Of a stretch of 64,000 nucleotides of DNA, positions 44,311 through 54,200 are shown piece by piece. The first letter of the stretch is position 1. Each line of letters opens with the position of its first letter. The notes beneath the pieces were generated by a model. That model ran no database searches, was not told the DNA's origin, and worked only from the letters and a program-made list of their open reading frames with translations. Origin of the DNA: an uncultured Saprospiraceae bacterium (GTDB lineage: Bacteria > Bacteroidota > Bacteroidia > Chitinophagales > Saprospiraceae); the NCBI GenBank assembly GCA_937980645.1, contig CALJPQ010000009.1, positions 304,018-368,017 of the forward strand, read 5' to 3'. Position numbers and translations under genes: made by a program.

Positions 44311-46974
44311 TCAAAAGTCCATCCGTACGCGCAGGTTGAGCCGTCGGCCTGTCAGGTAGTTAGGCACGGCATATTGCACGTTGGTGATGGCTTTTACCCA
44401 GATGTTGGAGGCTTCGTTGGCTACTTTCATGAGGTTGAACACCTCGATGCTGGCCCAGGTATTGCGCGTGAAGCGCAGCGGATGTTTGGGCTTTTGGGTG
44501 CGCCATTGCTGTTTCCAGAGCTGGAAGCCGAAGCCGATGTCCACACGGTGGTAGGGTTTGAAGCGGTAGGGGTTTCGGTAAACGATGTTGTTATCCACTA
44601 CACCGAAGGGCAGGCCGGTGCCGAAGGTAAAGTTGAGGTGCATGCGCAGGTTGGGGTTTTTGGGCAGGTAGTCTTGGAAGAAGGTAGAGAAGGTGAAGAA
44701 ACGGTCGGTGGGTCGGGGTACGTCGTGTACGGGGGTGCCTTCGCGCTGGCCGAGTTTGCGGTAGAGGTGTTGTACGTCGTAGAGGGCTTCGCGGGTGCGC
44801 AGAAAGGAGAGGTTGACCCAGCTTTCGGCGCCGGGCACAAATTCGCCGTTGATGCGGACATCTAAGCCGGCGGCGTATCCGCGCGAGTCGTTTTCGCCTG
44901 AATAGCGGATGCGGACGTTGTCAATGTCGAAGGAGACTAAGTCCCACAGTTGTTTGTAATAGGCTTCGGCGATGAGGCGCATTTTGACGGGTCGGCGGCG
45001 CCCCCAGAGGAAGTCGTAGGTGAGGCCGCCGACGACGTGAGCGGAGCGTTGGGCGCGCAAGTCGGGGTTGACGGTGCCGTCTAAGCGTCGCAATTCGCGG
45101 TAGAAGGCGGGCTGGAAGTACCATCCGGCGGCCAATCGGTAAGAGATGTCGCGCGGGGTATTGAGGGGTTTGTAGAGCAATTGGGCGCGCGGGGTAACGA
45201 ACCATTCTCCGTTGAGGTTCCAATACTGGCCTCGGATGCCGGCGGTGAGTTGCCATTCGCGCACGCCGGGCTGTCGCCACGTCCAGGTGTCCTGGAAGAA
45301 GGCGACGAAGCGCTGGCTGCTGAGGTCGTTGCGCGTTTTCAGGACGCGGCGCACGAGCAGTTGGGTGGTGTCGTAGGGCAGGGAGTAGAGGGCGGAGTCT
45401 AAGCGTTCCCACTCGTTAATTTTATCCAGAATGGTTTCCTGTTGCCACTTGAGGCCCCACTGGAGGAAGTGGCTTCGAGTGAGGTTTTGTTCGGGGTGGT
45501 CGTTTTGCAGTTCGATGCCGCCGCGGTATTCGGCGTTTCGGACGTCCAGGGTGAGGTAGTTGCGTATCCAGGTGTGTTGGGTTCCGGTGCCCAGCACGCT
45601 GACGATTTCGCCGAATTCATCGGAGCCGAGGTTGTTTTCTATCTGGCCCAGCAGGTAGTAGCTCAGGATGTCGAAGCGTTCGTTTTCCTGGCTTCGCCAG
45701 GCGGAGAAGAGGAATTTGTGGTACCGAGGGTTTCGGTCTCGGTCGGGCAGGTAGGTGAGTGATAGGCCGCCCATGGCCTGGGTGAAGTCATCCACTTCCT
45801 GGCCCTCAAAGACGGAGCGCAGTTGTAGGGCAAAGTCAATGAGGCCAAAAGCGCGCACGAGGGTTTGCGGGACGAAGCGATAGACCGAGCGGTTGTAGTT
45901 GGCCATGGCGCCCAGTTGCCAGTGTCGGTGCAGGTCATAGGTGAGGTAGGTTTGTACGTCGTAAAAGTCGGGTACGTATTCGCCCTGCACATCGAGGCTA
46001 CTCAGGAGGGTACGGGTGGTTTTATAGCGCGCTCCGGCTAAGTACCGGAAGGCGCGGTAAGTGTCGCGGCGGTGTTTGACGCTGCCTTCGACGTGGGCGC
46101 TGGCGCCGAGGAGGCTGGCGCTGGCGCTGGCACGCAGGCTGTCCGGGCGCTTGTACTTGATATCGAGCACAGAGGAGAGTTTGTCGCCGTAGCGCGCCTG
46201 GAAGCCGCCGGAGGAGAACGATAGGTCGCGCACTAAGTCGAGGTTAGGAAACGAGAGGCCTTCCTGCTGGCCGGCGCGCACGAGCTGGGGGCGGTAAATT
46301 TCAAAGTCGTTGACGTACACCAAGTTTTCGTCGTAGTTGCCACCGCGCACCTGGTACTGTGAAGTCAGTTCGCCGCCTGCGCCGGTGTTGAGGCCTAAGG
46401 CGATGTGTGGCAGCACACTCTCTAAGTTGCCTGTGGTAGTAGGCAGCAAGCGCAGCTCTTCGATGCGGCGTTCGCGCACCATGCCGGCGTCATCGAGCCG
46501 GCGCTCGCGGATGACGACTTCGAGGTTGGAGCGTTCCGGCGCCAGCGCCACATCGAGCACAAAGCGCGCGCCCGGCGCCAGGGGCAACACATCAGCAGTA
46601 GCCTCACGATAGGCTAAGCGCCGAATGACCAGCGTCAGGCGCTGACCCGCGGGCACCTGTATGGCGTAGGTGCCCTGTTCGTCGGAATAGACGCCACCCG
46701 AAACGCCCTTTACCGTGATGGCGGCCAGCTCTAGGGGTATGCCGTCTGTTACGTCCGTGATGCGCCCGAACACTAAAGCCGTTTGTGACTGCGCCCAGCT
46801 GTTAAAGGCCATGAGCCCAAAAGAGATAACCGCCCATCCGATCTTGTGCAGCTGAGGTACCAGCGGTTTTAACGGTACCGCCTTTTTCCGGTGTTCGGAT
46901 AGCGCTTCGAAGTTCTTTAGCTGTTTGCCTGCTCCCGTATTGATATTTGCCAAGGCTTTTGTTTTTAAAAGCAC
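44311..46974 (-). CDS. TonB-dependent outer-membrane receptor
   Basis: This 887-aa protein has a long N-terminus with a signal segment near 40-62 (ending NSWAQ), a CarboxypepD-regulatory-like domain (about 66-150, with GRITDVTDGIPLELAAITVKG), a plug domain (about 165-285, LPTTTGNLESVLPHIALGL and SQYQVRGGNYDENLVYVNDFEIYRP) and a beta-barrel ending LRVRMDF. The plan is that of Bacteroidota receptors for siderophores, metals, peptides or glycans. No SusD partner is adjacent, so a glycan role is less likely. The start before the signal is uncertain and could be later. Confidence 0.88.
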   Translation of the reverse strand: MLLKTKALANINTGAGKQLKNFEALSEHRKKAVPLKPLVPQLHKIGWAVISFGLMAFNSWAQSQTALVFGRITDVTDGIPLELAAITVKGVSGGVYSDEQGTYAIQVPAGQRLTLVIRRLAYREATADVLPLAPGARFVLDVALAPERSNLEVVIRERRLDDAGMVRERRIEELRLLPTTTGNLESVLPHIALGLNTGAGGELTSQYQVRGGNYDENLVYVNDFEIYRPQLVRAGQQEGLSFPNLDLVRDLSFSSGGFQARYGDKLSSVLDIKYKRPDSLRASASASLLGASAHVEGSVKHRRDTYRAFRYLAGARYKTTRTLLSSLDVQGEYVPDFYDVQTYLTYDLHRHWQLGAMANYNRSVYRFVPQTLVRAFGLIDFALQLRSVFEGQEVDDFTQAMGGLSLTYLPDRDRNPRYHKFLFSAWRSQENERFDILSYYLLGQIENNLGSDEFGEIVSVLGTGTQHTWIRNYLTLDVRNAEYRGGIELQNDHPEQNLTRSHFLQWGLKWQQETILDKINEWERLDSALYSLPYDTTQLLVRRVLKTRNDLSSQRFVAFFQDTWTWRQPGVREWQLTAGIRGQYWNLNGEWFVTPRAQLLYKPLNTPRDISYRLAAGWYFQPAFYRELRRLDGTVNPDLRAQRSAHVVGGLTYDFLWGRRRPVKMRLIAEAYYKQLWDLVSFDIDNVRIRYSGENDSRGYAAGLDVRINGEFVPGAESWVNLSFLRTREALYDVQHLYRKLGQREGTPVHDVPRPTDRFFTFSTFFQDYLPKNPNLRMHLNFTFGTGLPFGVVDNNIVYRNPYRFKPYHRVDIGFGFQLWKQQWRTQKPKHPLRFTRNTWASIEVFNLMKVANEASNIWVKAITNVQYAVPNYLTGRRLNLRVRMDF

Positions 46975-47107
46975 TCAATCTGCCTCTGATTTTGCCTTCG
47001 TACAGCGGTTGTGGCTGCAAAGAACGCGAAAGGCTGCCAAGGCCGAGCCACAAAAATGGACGTATTCAGAGTATAGCAGGGAGGGAGGCAGGTTGCCTGC
47101 TGTGGGT

Positions 47108-47815
47108 TTACAGCTGATGGTGGATGCTCAGTCGTACGACGTCACGCTGGTAGAGCAGGTCGATTTGGCCGGCTTGTTGCCACTGCATCATGTAGCCCAA
47201 TTCGACGCGCAAGTGTGAAGAGAAGGAGTGCGATATGCCCACGTACATGCGATTCTGGTCGAAGATGGTGGGAGTTCCGGCTCCCCAATTGAGAAAGATT
47301 TCCTCAATTAAATGTATCGTCCAGCTGGGCTTGGGCAACGTCCAGTTGAACTGGATGCGATAGCGCCCGCGCCAAAGGAAAGGCCCTTCGGCGCTTTCCT
47401 GAAAGCGCTGCTCGATGCGATAGCGATGATTTAAAGAGAAGGGCTTCTCCAAAGGTGTCCAGAAGTGCAGCTCCTGAAAGAGACGCCACTCCATGCGGTG
47501 AGGATAACCCGTTTTGGCGGGTTTCGGGTCGCCATTTTCCATGCGGGTGGTGCCCAGTGCAAATTCAAAAAGGGTATGCGGACGATAATGCACATGGGTA
47601 TGCAGGGCCAGCTGGTGCCATACCCCATTGGCTGTCAGGAAGCGATAATCTACCTCCTGATGAAAGGTCCAGTTAGGGCGAAAGGGCCAGGTGAGGTAGT
47701 AGCGGTTCCATGAGACGCCGTGGCGGTCAATGATTTGGGGCCTTTGAGCGAAGGTTTCAAGGCTGGACACCCAGCAGCATAAGAGGCAAAGCCAAAGGTG
47801 GAGGAGCACTTTCAT
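47108..47815 (-). CDS. DUF2490 family outer-membrane protein
   Basis: The ATG at 47815 gives a signal peptide (about 1-23, ending TFAQ); an in-frame ATG at 47848 would overlap cydB. The 235-aa protein shows alternating strands typical of DUF2490: WHQLALHTHVHYRPHTLFEFALG, RIEQRFQE and a final strand ending VRLSIHHQL. The family is thought to form outer-membrane barrels. The gene lies directly after cydB, so it may be the last gene of the rhodanese-cydAB operon. Confidence 0.78.
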   Translation of the reverse strand: MKVLLHLWLCLLCCWVSSLETFAQRPQIIDRHGVSWNRYYLTWPFRPNWTFHQEVDYRFLTANGVWHQLALHTHVHYRPHTLFEFALGTTRMENGDPKPAKTGYPHRMEWRLFQELHFWTPLEKPFSLNHRYRIEQRFQESAEGPFLWRGRYRIQFNWTLPKPSWTIHLIEEIFLNWGAGTPTIFDQNRMYVGISHSFSSHLRVELGYMMQWQQAGQIDLLYQRDVVRLSIHHQL

Positions 47816-47831
47816 TGCAATGTGTGTGGAG

Positions 47832-48860
47832 TTAGTAGCTGGTTTCATCTAAGCGCACTTTGCCTTTAAAGGTCCAGAAAACAAAAGCTGTGTAGATGGT
47901 CACCAAAGGCGTGCCTATTAAGGCAATGGTCAGCAGCAGGCGCATGGTTTTCTCGCTGGAAGCCGCGTTGTACACCGTAATGCTGTTGGCTGGGTCATTG
48001 GGCGCATACACTAAGTACGGAAACGTCTCGACGGCCACCGTAAAGAGCAGCAGCGCAATGGTTACGGCCGAGCTGATGAATGCCCATCCGTATTGTCCTT
48101 TAGTCAGGTAGCGCGGAATGCTGGCCACGGTCAACAGCATGGTTAAAGGCAGAAAGAAGAATGCCGGATGTTCGCGCAGGCGGTCGCTCAAATGCGGCAC
48201 ATACAACAAGGTATAGACCGTCGTAATGGCGAAGAGGACAACAAAGGCAATGGTGAAATTCCGCGCCAACAGAGAGGTTTTGGTGAAAAGCCGTCCTTCC
48301 GTTTTGAGGGTCAGAAAGATAGCGCCGTGCATGCCAAAAAGCGCCACGGTAGTAGCGGCTACCAGCAGGGCAAAGGGGTTGAAAAACGACAGCCAGCTAC
48401 CCGCAAATTCACGGTGCTCGTCTAATGGCATTCCTAAGGCTACATTGCCCAGCATGAGGCCCAACGACAGCGTAACCACGGTGCAGGAGGCGAAATAGGC
48501 GGTGTCCCATAGCTTGCGCCACCACGTCCAGGGTTCTTTGCTGCGAAACTCAATGGCTACAGCCCGAAAAATCAGCCCGACGATGAACAGCATGAAAGGC
48601 ACATAAAAGGCTGAAAAGATGGCAGCATAAGCCACTGGGAAGCCCGCAAAAAGCGCCCCGCCGCCGATGACCAACCACACCTCGTTGCCGTCCCACACTG
48701 GCCCGATGGCGTTGAGGGCGATGCGGCGGCTTTGTTCTTTTTTCAAAAACAGGTGCAACATGCCGGCGCCCAGGTCGAAGCCATCCAGGATGGCGTAGCC
48801 CGAAATGACGGCGCCAAAAACCAAAAACCACCACGTGGCGTAATCAATGCCCAGAAACAT
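47832..48860 (-). CDS. cydB: Cytochrome bd quinol oxidase subunit II
   Basis: This 342-aa subunit has the family's eight to nine transmembrane helices and the N-terminal VFGAVISGYAILDGFDLGAGML motif. It also has the GPVWDGNEVWLVIGGGALFAGFP motif near residue 55-75. It forms the structural partner of CydA. The gene starts 11 bp after the cydA stop. Confidence 0.96.
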   Translation of the reverse strand: MFLGIDYATWWFLVFGAVISGYAILDGFDLGAGMLHLFLKKEQSRRIALNAIGPVWDGNEVWLVIGGGALFAGFPVAYAAIFSAFYVPFMLFIVGLIFRAVAIEFRSKEPWTWWRKLWDTAYFASCTVVTLSLGLMLGNVALGMPLDEHREFAGSWLSFFNPFALLVAATTVALFGMHGAIFLTLKTEGRLFTKTSLLARNFTIAFVVLFAITTVYTLLYVPHLSDRLREHPAFFFLPLTMLLTVASIPRYLTKGQYGWAFISSAVTIALLLFTVAVETFPYLVYAPNDPANSITVYNAASSEKTMRLLLTIALIGTPLVTIYTAFVFWTFKGKVRLDETSY

Positions 48861-48871
48861 GGCTTACCTTA

Positions 48872-50269
48872 TTAAGCGGGTGAAGCAGGGGGGTGCATCA
48901 GCGGGTTTTCGCGTCGCGAGTAGGCTTCGCTTTCCTCGCTTAGCGTTTCCACGGCTGCCGGCCCGTGTTGAATTTTTCGATGGAGCAAATAAAGGAAGAG
49001 CAGGAAGAGCACCGTGTACACGACGGCAAACAGGATGAGCGAAAAGAGCACCTGATTGGCCGTAACCGTACGCGAAAGCGCGTCGCTGGTGCGCAGAAGG
49101 CCATAAACCACCCAGGGCTGGCGGCCCATTTCGGCGGCGAACCAGCCGGCCTGGTTGGCGATTTGCGGCAGCAGAACGGCCCACACGAAGACGTGCAGCA
49201 GCCAGCGCGTCTGGAATAGCCGCCCGCGATACCACATCCAGGCCCCCAGCAGCGAAAGCCCGATGAGCACCATGCCGATGGCCACCATCAGGTGATACAA
49301 CTGGAATATGGCATTCACCTGCGTAGGACGCTCGTCGGGAGCAAAGCTGTTCAGCCCCCGAATAGGCGCCTGAAAATCGCCGTGCGTGAGGAAGGACACG
49401 CCGCCCGGCAGCGCCAGGCCTACGGTCTTTTGCTGTTGCTGATTGACCCAGCCAAACAGGTATAGGTCGGCAGGCGCCAGCGAGTCGTAGTGGCCCTCCA
49501 AAGCGGCCAGTTTAGCAGGCTGGTATTCGGCCACTATTTCTGCACTGCGGTGGCCGGTGAACAACTGGGCCAGGCTCGCCACAATGGCCACAACCAGCGC
49601 GATTTTAAACGCCGGCCGCGCGATGCCTTCGTGCCGGCGCTTCAAGATGTACCAGGCATTCACGCTCATGACCAGAAAGGCACCGGCCAGAAAGGCGCCA
49701 ATCCACACGTGCCACAGCCGGTCCATGCTCGAAGGGTTGAACACCATTGCCCAGAAGTCCGTGATTTCTGCACGCGCCTCCAGCCCTTCGCCCACGATGT
49801 GATAGCCCGCCGGTGTCTGTTGCCAGGAGTTGGCCACCACAATCCAGACGGCCGAAAACATAGAGCCTAGCCACACCATGAGCGTCGAGATGAAATGCAC
49901 TACCGGTGTAACGCGGTCCCAACCAAAGAGCAACACGCCCAAAAAGCCCGACTCCAGCGCAAAAGCGAAGATACCCTCTGCGGCCAGCGCCGATCCGAAG
50001 ATATCACCCACATAGCGTGAATACGTAGCCCAGTTGGTCCCAAATTCGAACTCCATCACAATACCCGTAGCCACCCCGAGACCAAAGATGAGCGCAAAGA
50101 TTTTAATCCAAAAGCGCGTCATCTGCTCGTATTCCTTTCGTCCTGTGCGCAGGTACAGCCCTTCCATGATGACCAGTATTAGGCCCAGACCAATGCTCAG
50201 CGGTGGGTAGATGTAGTGGAAGGCTACCGTGTAGGCGAACTGTATGCGAGACAAAATTTCAACATCCAT
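48872..50269 (-). CDS. cydA: Cytochrome bd quinol oxidase subunit I
   Basis: This 465-aa membrane protein carries the haems and the quinol site of a high-affinity oxidase that reduces O2 to water under low oxygen. Ligands that can be seen are His18 (b595), His187 (b558, in DRLWHVW) and the Met in [12 protein letters not shown]. Glu98 and Glu106 match the conserved acidic pair. The Q-loop after [18 protein letters not shown] is short. The C-terminal tail is polar. It lies 87 bp downstream of two rhodanese genes on the same strand, and a CRP-like site precedes that cluster. Confidence 0.96.
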   Translation of the reverse strand: MDVEILSRIQFAYTVAFHYIYPPLSIGLGLILVIMEGLYLRTGRKEYEQMTRFWIKIFALIFGLGVATGIVMEFEFGTNWATYSRYVGDIFGSALAAEGIFAFALESGFLGVLLFGWDRVTPVVHFISTLMVWLGSMFSAVWIVVANSWQQTPAGYHIVGEGLEARAEITDFWAMVFNPSSMDRLWHVWIGAFLAGAFLVMSVNAWYILKRRHEGIARPAFKIALVVAIVASLAQLFTGHRSAEIVAEYQPAKLAALEGHYDSLAPADLYLFGWVNQQQQKTVGLALPGGVSFLTHGDFQAPIRGLNSFAPDERPTQVNAIFQLYHLMVAIGMVLIGLSLLGAWMWYRGRLFQTRWLLHVFVWAVLLPQIANQAGWFAAEMGRQPWVVYGLLRTSDALSRTVTANQVLFSLILFAVVYTVLFLLFLYLLHRKIQHGPAAVETLSEESEAYSRRENPLMHPPASPA

Positions 50270-50356
50270 ATTGGGAGAGGGCTTTTACTAAAAAAGCGCA
50301 CCCCAAAGGAAATGAGGCGCGCCGAGAGAAACAAAAAAACCGGGAGCGTTTTTCTT

Positions 50357-50671
50357 TCAAGCCACTTTTGCACGCAGGCTCGTCCACGCGCCGCCGTTGT
50401 AGGCTTCTATGCCGTTTTTCTCAAGAACTTCTACTGCCACCTGGCTACGGGCGCCGCTGCGGCACACCGTAATCACCGGCGCATTCCTCTTTTTTAAGGT
50501 AGTCAATTGCCCTTGCAGGCGGTCTAACGGAATGTTGATGGCACCCGACAGGTGCCCGGAACGATACTCTTCCGGCGTACGCACGTCCACCACTACGGCA
50601 CCATTGGCCATCAATTGCTTGAAATCTACACTTGGGCCTATGCCCAGCAAGCGCTTTAACAGGGATAACAT
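50357..50671 (-). CDS. Rhodanese-like single-domain protein
   Basis: The ATG at 50671 gives MLSLLKRLLGIGPS followed by a rhodanese domain. The 104-aa protein has DVRTPEEYRSGHLSGAINIPL and the active-site loop CRSGARS with Cys70. It should move sulfane sulfur as a persulfide. It lies between another rhodanese gene and cydA. Confidence 0.9.
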   Translation of the reverse strand: MLSLLKRLLGIGPSVDFKQLMANGAVVVDVRTPEEYRSGHLSGAINIPLDRLQGQLTTLKKRNAPVITVCRSGARSQVAVEVLEKNGIEAYNGGAWTSLRAKVA

Positions 50672-50705
50672 GGCGATAAACTTCGCTTTGGATGCAGGGA
50701 TGGAA

Positions 50706-50978
50706 TTAGTGAGCCATAGCGTACAGCACTTCCTCCAGACTGCCGCCGTTGTGTACATCCGTAACGCCGGCCTGGCGAAGGATTTGCACGGCCATACCAC
50801 TGCGGTTGCCGCTGCGGCAATACAGGATGCGCGGTGCCGGCAAGGCGGCAACGTCAGCAATTCGATACGGAATGGTGTCTAACGGAATGTTGATAGCGCC
50901 TTCAGCATGGCCCATTCGGAATTCCTCGGGTGTGCGCACATCTATCAGCGTGGCGCCCTTTCTTTCATTCTTTTGCAT
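50706..50978 (-). CDS. Rhodanese-like single-domain protein
   Basis: This 90-aa protein is a short rhodanese with DVRTPEEFRMGHAEGAINIPL and active loop CRSGNRSG (Cys54). It lacks the N-terminal extension of its neighbour and is probably an old duplicate. It heads the minus-strand rhodanese-cydAB cluster. Confidence 0.9.
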   Translation of the reverse strand: MQKNERKGATLIDVRTPEEFRMGHAEGAINIPLDTIPYRIADVAALPAPRILYCRSGNRSGMAVQILRQAGVTDVHNGGSLEEVLYAMAH

Positions 50979-51018
50979 ATTTCGTGTGCTTTTAGACAGG
51001 TATGTGAAAAGGATAGCA

Positions 51019-51026
51019 CAAAGGTG
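51019..51026 (-). promoter_or_regulatory. Weak -7 box (CACCTTTG) of the rhodanese-cydAB operon
   Basis: One mismatch to TAnnTTTG on the minus strand, about 40 bp before the first rhodanese gene. No -33 TTG is seen, which would fit an activator-dependent promoter. Confidence 0.35.
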
Positions 51027-51048
51027 CTAGTACGCCGCGCACGCCACC

Positions 51049-51064
51049 TGTGACTTCGGTCACA
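51049..51064. promoter_or_regulatory. CRP-consensus palindrome TGTGA-N6-TCACA
   Basis: An exact match to the half-sites and spacing of CRP/FNR-superfamily operators of the CRP type. Its centre is about 43 bp upstream of the transcription start implied by the weak -7 box at 51019-51026, near the -41.5 position of class II activators. The same bases can fold as a 7-bp RNA stem with a UUCG loop on the plus strand, so an RNA hairpin is an alternative. Confidence 0.5.
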
Positions 51065-51257
51065 GCGAGCAAAAAATGAGGGCAGGCCCTTGCGTCGCAC
51101 CTCCAACAGGCGCGGCTTTTTAGTTAGAAAATACCAGAGCAAAGACCTTTGCGGCTGCAGCTCGCCTATATGTATAAAAAAAGTCTGAGCACCCGGCCCG
51201 TTCCTTTTCTTTACTCCCTCTAAGTGTCTCAATCCGTAGCAGGTACAGATATCGGTC

Positions 51258-54200
51258 ATGAAATATACTCTGGTTTTCAGCAACGTTCGCCGCTGGATGT
51301 GGGCCGCAGCTTTGGCGCAGGTGCTCAGTGCTGGTGCATACGCTCAGCCCATGCAGGTTACCTCGGCTGCTACATCTCCGTTTACGCCGACTAACCTGAT
51401 CTCCAACATCTTTTTGGGCGACGGCGTAGAGGTGCTGAGCATTGCTTTCAACGGCAAGCCAGTCTCCGTGGGTTATTTCACCAATGGCCAACAGGCGGTA
51501 GGTCTGCAGCGCGGCATCGTTATGACGACGGGTTTGGCCGAAACCACCAACCCCAGTGCCGGCCCGTTTGGTAGCGAACAGGTCGGCAGCGTGTTTGCCA
51601 GCAACAACGTCGGCGGCCTCGTTCCCACCACCGACCCCAACCTGTCGCCCATCGCCTCCGGGCTGCTGTTCGACGTAACGGCTTATACCATACACTTTAT
51701 CCCGACGGCCGACACGCTGCGCTTCCGCTATTGCTTTGCCTCCGAAGAGTATCCCGAATTTGCCTGCAGCGAGTACAACGACATTTTCGGCTTCTTTATC
51801 TCCGGTCCGGGCTACCCCACGCCCACCAACATCGCTCGCATACCAGGCACTGCACTGCCGGTAGCCATCAACAACCTGCACCCCGATAACACTACCCCCG
51901 ACCGGCCCTGCCCGCCTAAAAACGCACAGTTTTACATCAACAATCTCAACTCCAACAAACAGCCCACTTACGACGGCCTGACGCGCGTCTTTACCGCCGA
52001 AGCCATCGTTACGCCCTGCGATACCTACGTCATCCGCCTCGTTATCGCCGACGTAGGCGACCCTGTCTATGACTCTGGCGTCTTCTTAGAAGCCAAAAGC
52101 TTTGGCACGGGCGCCATCCGAACCACTTTGGCTACCCCCAACCTCGATGGCGTTATCGTGGAAGGCTGCGCCGCCGCCACCCTTACCTTCCGACTGCCCA
52201 CGCCCGATACAGCCGATGTATCGCTGGACTATAAAATCTTCGGAACGGCCACCAACGGCACCGATGTGGAGCCCATACCTACCCAGTTGGTCATCCCGGC
52301 AGGCCAACAGGAAGCCACCGTCACCATTCGCGCCGTAGAAGATGGCATTGCCGAAGGTGAAGAATGGTTGGCCATTGATGTGCGCCGAGACCCATGCCAT
52401 CGCGACACTTTTTTTATTTATATCCGGGAAAACACCCTCGTGCCGCCCACGCTGCCCGATGATACGCTCTTCTGCAAAGGCGAAACCGACACCCTGCGCC
52501 TGAACGGCTCCCTGCCCGTGCCTCTGCCGCCGCCGCCCTTTTTTCAAAACACCCAGCCCCTGCAAATTCACCCGGTCAACGTATCGGTAACTTCCACCAT
52601 CAATGTCGCCGGCGTTTCGCCGCCTAAGGTGCAGCCTGGCGTCATCCGCTCAGTGTGCTTAGACATCACTCATGGCTGGGTGGACGACATTGATGCCTAC
52701 CTCATTGCCCCTGGCGGCCAGATCCTTGAACTGATGACCGACTGCGGCGCCAATGGCAAGAACTTCACGCAGACTTGCTTCACACCCGCCGCCACGCGCA
52801 ATATCGCCACGGCCACCGCCGCCGATGCGCCTTTCACCGGCGAATGGCAGCCCGAAGGCCCGTGGTCCGACCTCTGGGGTAGCCCTACAAACGGCACCTG
52901 GCGCTTAGTGCTCCGCGATGACCAAAACGGCTTCATCGGCACGCTCCAGCGCTGGTCTATCACCTTCGAGCCTTCCTATCGCATTGAATATCAGTGGACG
53001 CCCGCAGCAGATGTCTCCTGTCCGGCCTGTCCAATCGTGCGCGTAACTCCGACCGACACGACCACGTACACCGTGGTGGCCACCGACTCTTACGGCTGCA
53101 CCGTCAGCGATGCCATCACTGTAAACGTAGCCACCGCTTTGCCAGCACCTCAGGTCAGCTGCGGGGCCTACACACCGTCTTCCGTTACCTTTACCTGGGC
53201 CAGCGTCCCGGGCGCTACTGGCTACTTGGTCAACGTCGGTGGTACTGGCTGGGTGCCCGCCAGCGGAGCCTTAGAGCACATCGTGAGTGGGCTGACGCAG
53301 GGCGCTGTGGTCAGCATTGAGGTGCAGGCCCTCGGCGCTATACCCTGCCCAGCTACTGTGGCGACAGCCACGTGCTCCAACTGCGACCAGCCAGTGGTGA
53401 ATGCCTTGGTTACTGACGCCACCTGTGCCACCGCTGCCAATGGCCGCATTGTGCTGCAGCCCGATGGAAAAAACCCGCCATATCAGTTCACCTTAGGCGG
53501 TAACACCAACACCACGGGCGTATTCGACCAGCTCGCCCCCGGCACTTATACCGCTCGCATTACCGATGGAGCAGGGTGCCAGCGGCAGATGAACGTCGTG
53601 GTCGGGGCGCCGCCAGCCATTGCCATCGCACTTGAGGATAAACCCGTTACCTGCTTCGGCGGCGACGATGGCGCCCTGCGCGCCGAAGTCAGCGGCGGAA
53701 TACCGCCATACCAATACCTCTGGAGCGACCCGCAAAACCAGACCCAGCCCAACGCCGTCAACCTGCGCGTGGGCACTTACACCGTAACCGTCAGCGACCG
53801 CAATGGGTGCACCACCACCGCTACCGCTGCCCTGACCTCGCCCACGGAAATCCTGCTTTCCGTCGTCGCTGTGGCTGCCCGCTGCCATGGCGAAGCCTCC
53901 GGTGTGGCCACCGTTACAGCCACTGGCGGCACAGGGCCGTACCAGTACCACTGGGCGAACGGCCAGACCACCAACGTTGCCGTGGGGCTGCCCGCCGGCA
54001 CACAAGGGGTAACCATTACCGACGCTGCCGGCTGTGCCAAAGCAACCTTCGCCCTCATCACCCAACCGCCGCCCCTGACCCTGAACGCCACGGCAACCAA
54101 CCCCACCTGCACCAACCGCACCGACGGCTCCGCCTCCGTCGGCGCGCAAGGCGGAACGGGAGCCTTCTCCTATGCCTGGAGTACAACGCCCATTCAAAAC

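Noticed and set aside
46975..47107. A cobalamin or other riboswitch before the TonB-dependent receptor
   Set aside because: The 133-bp gap is too short for a cobalamin riboswitch and shows no conserved box.
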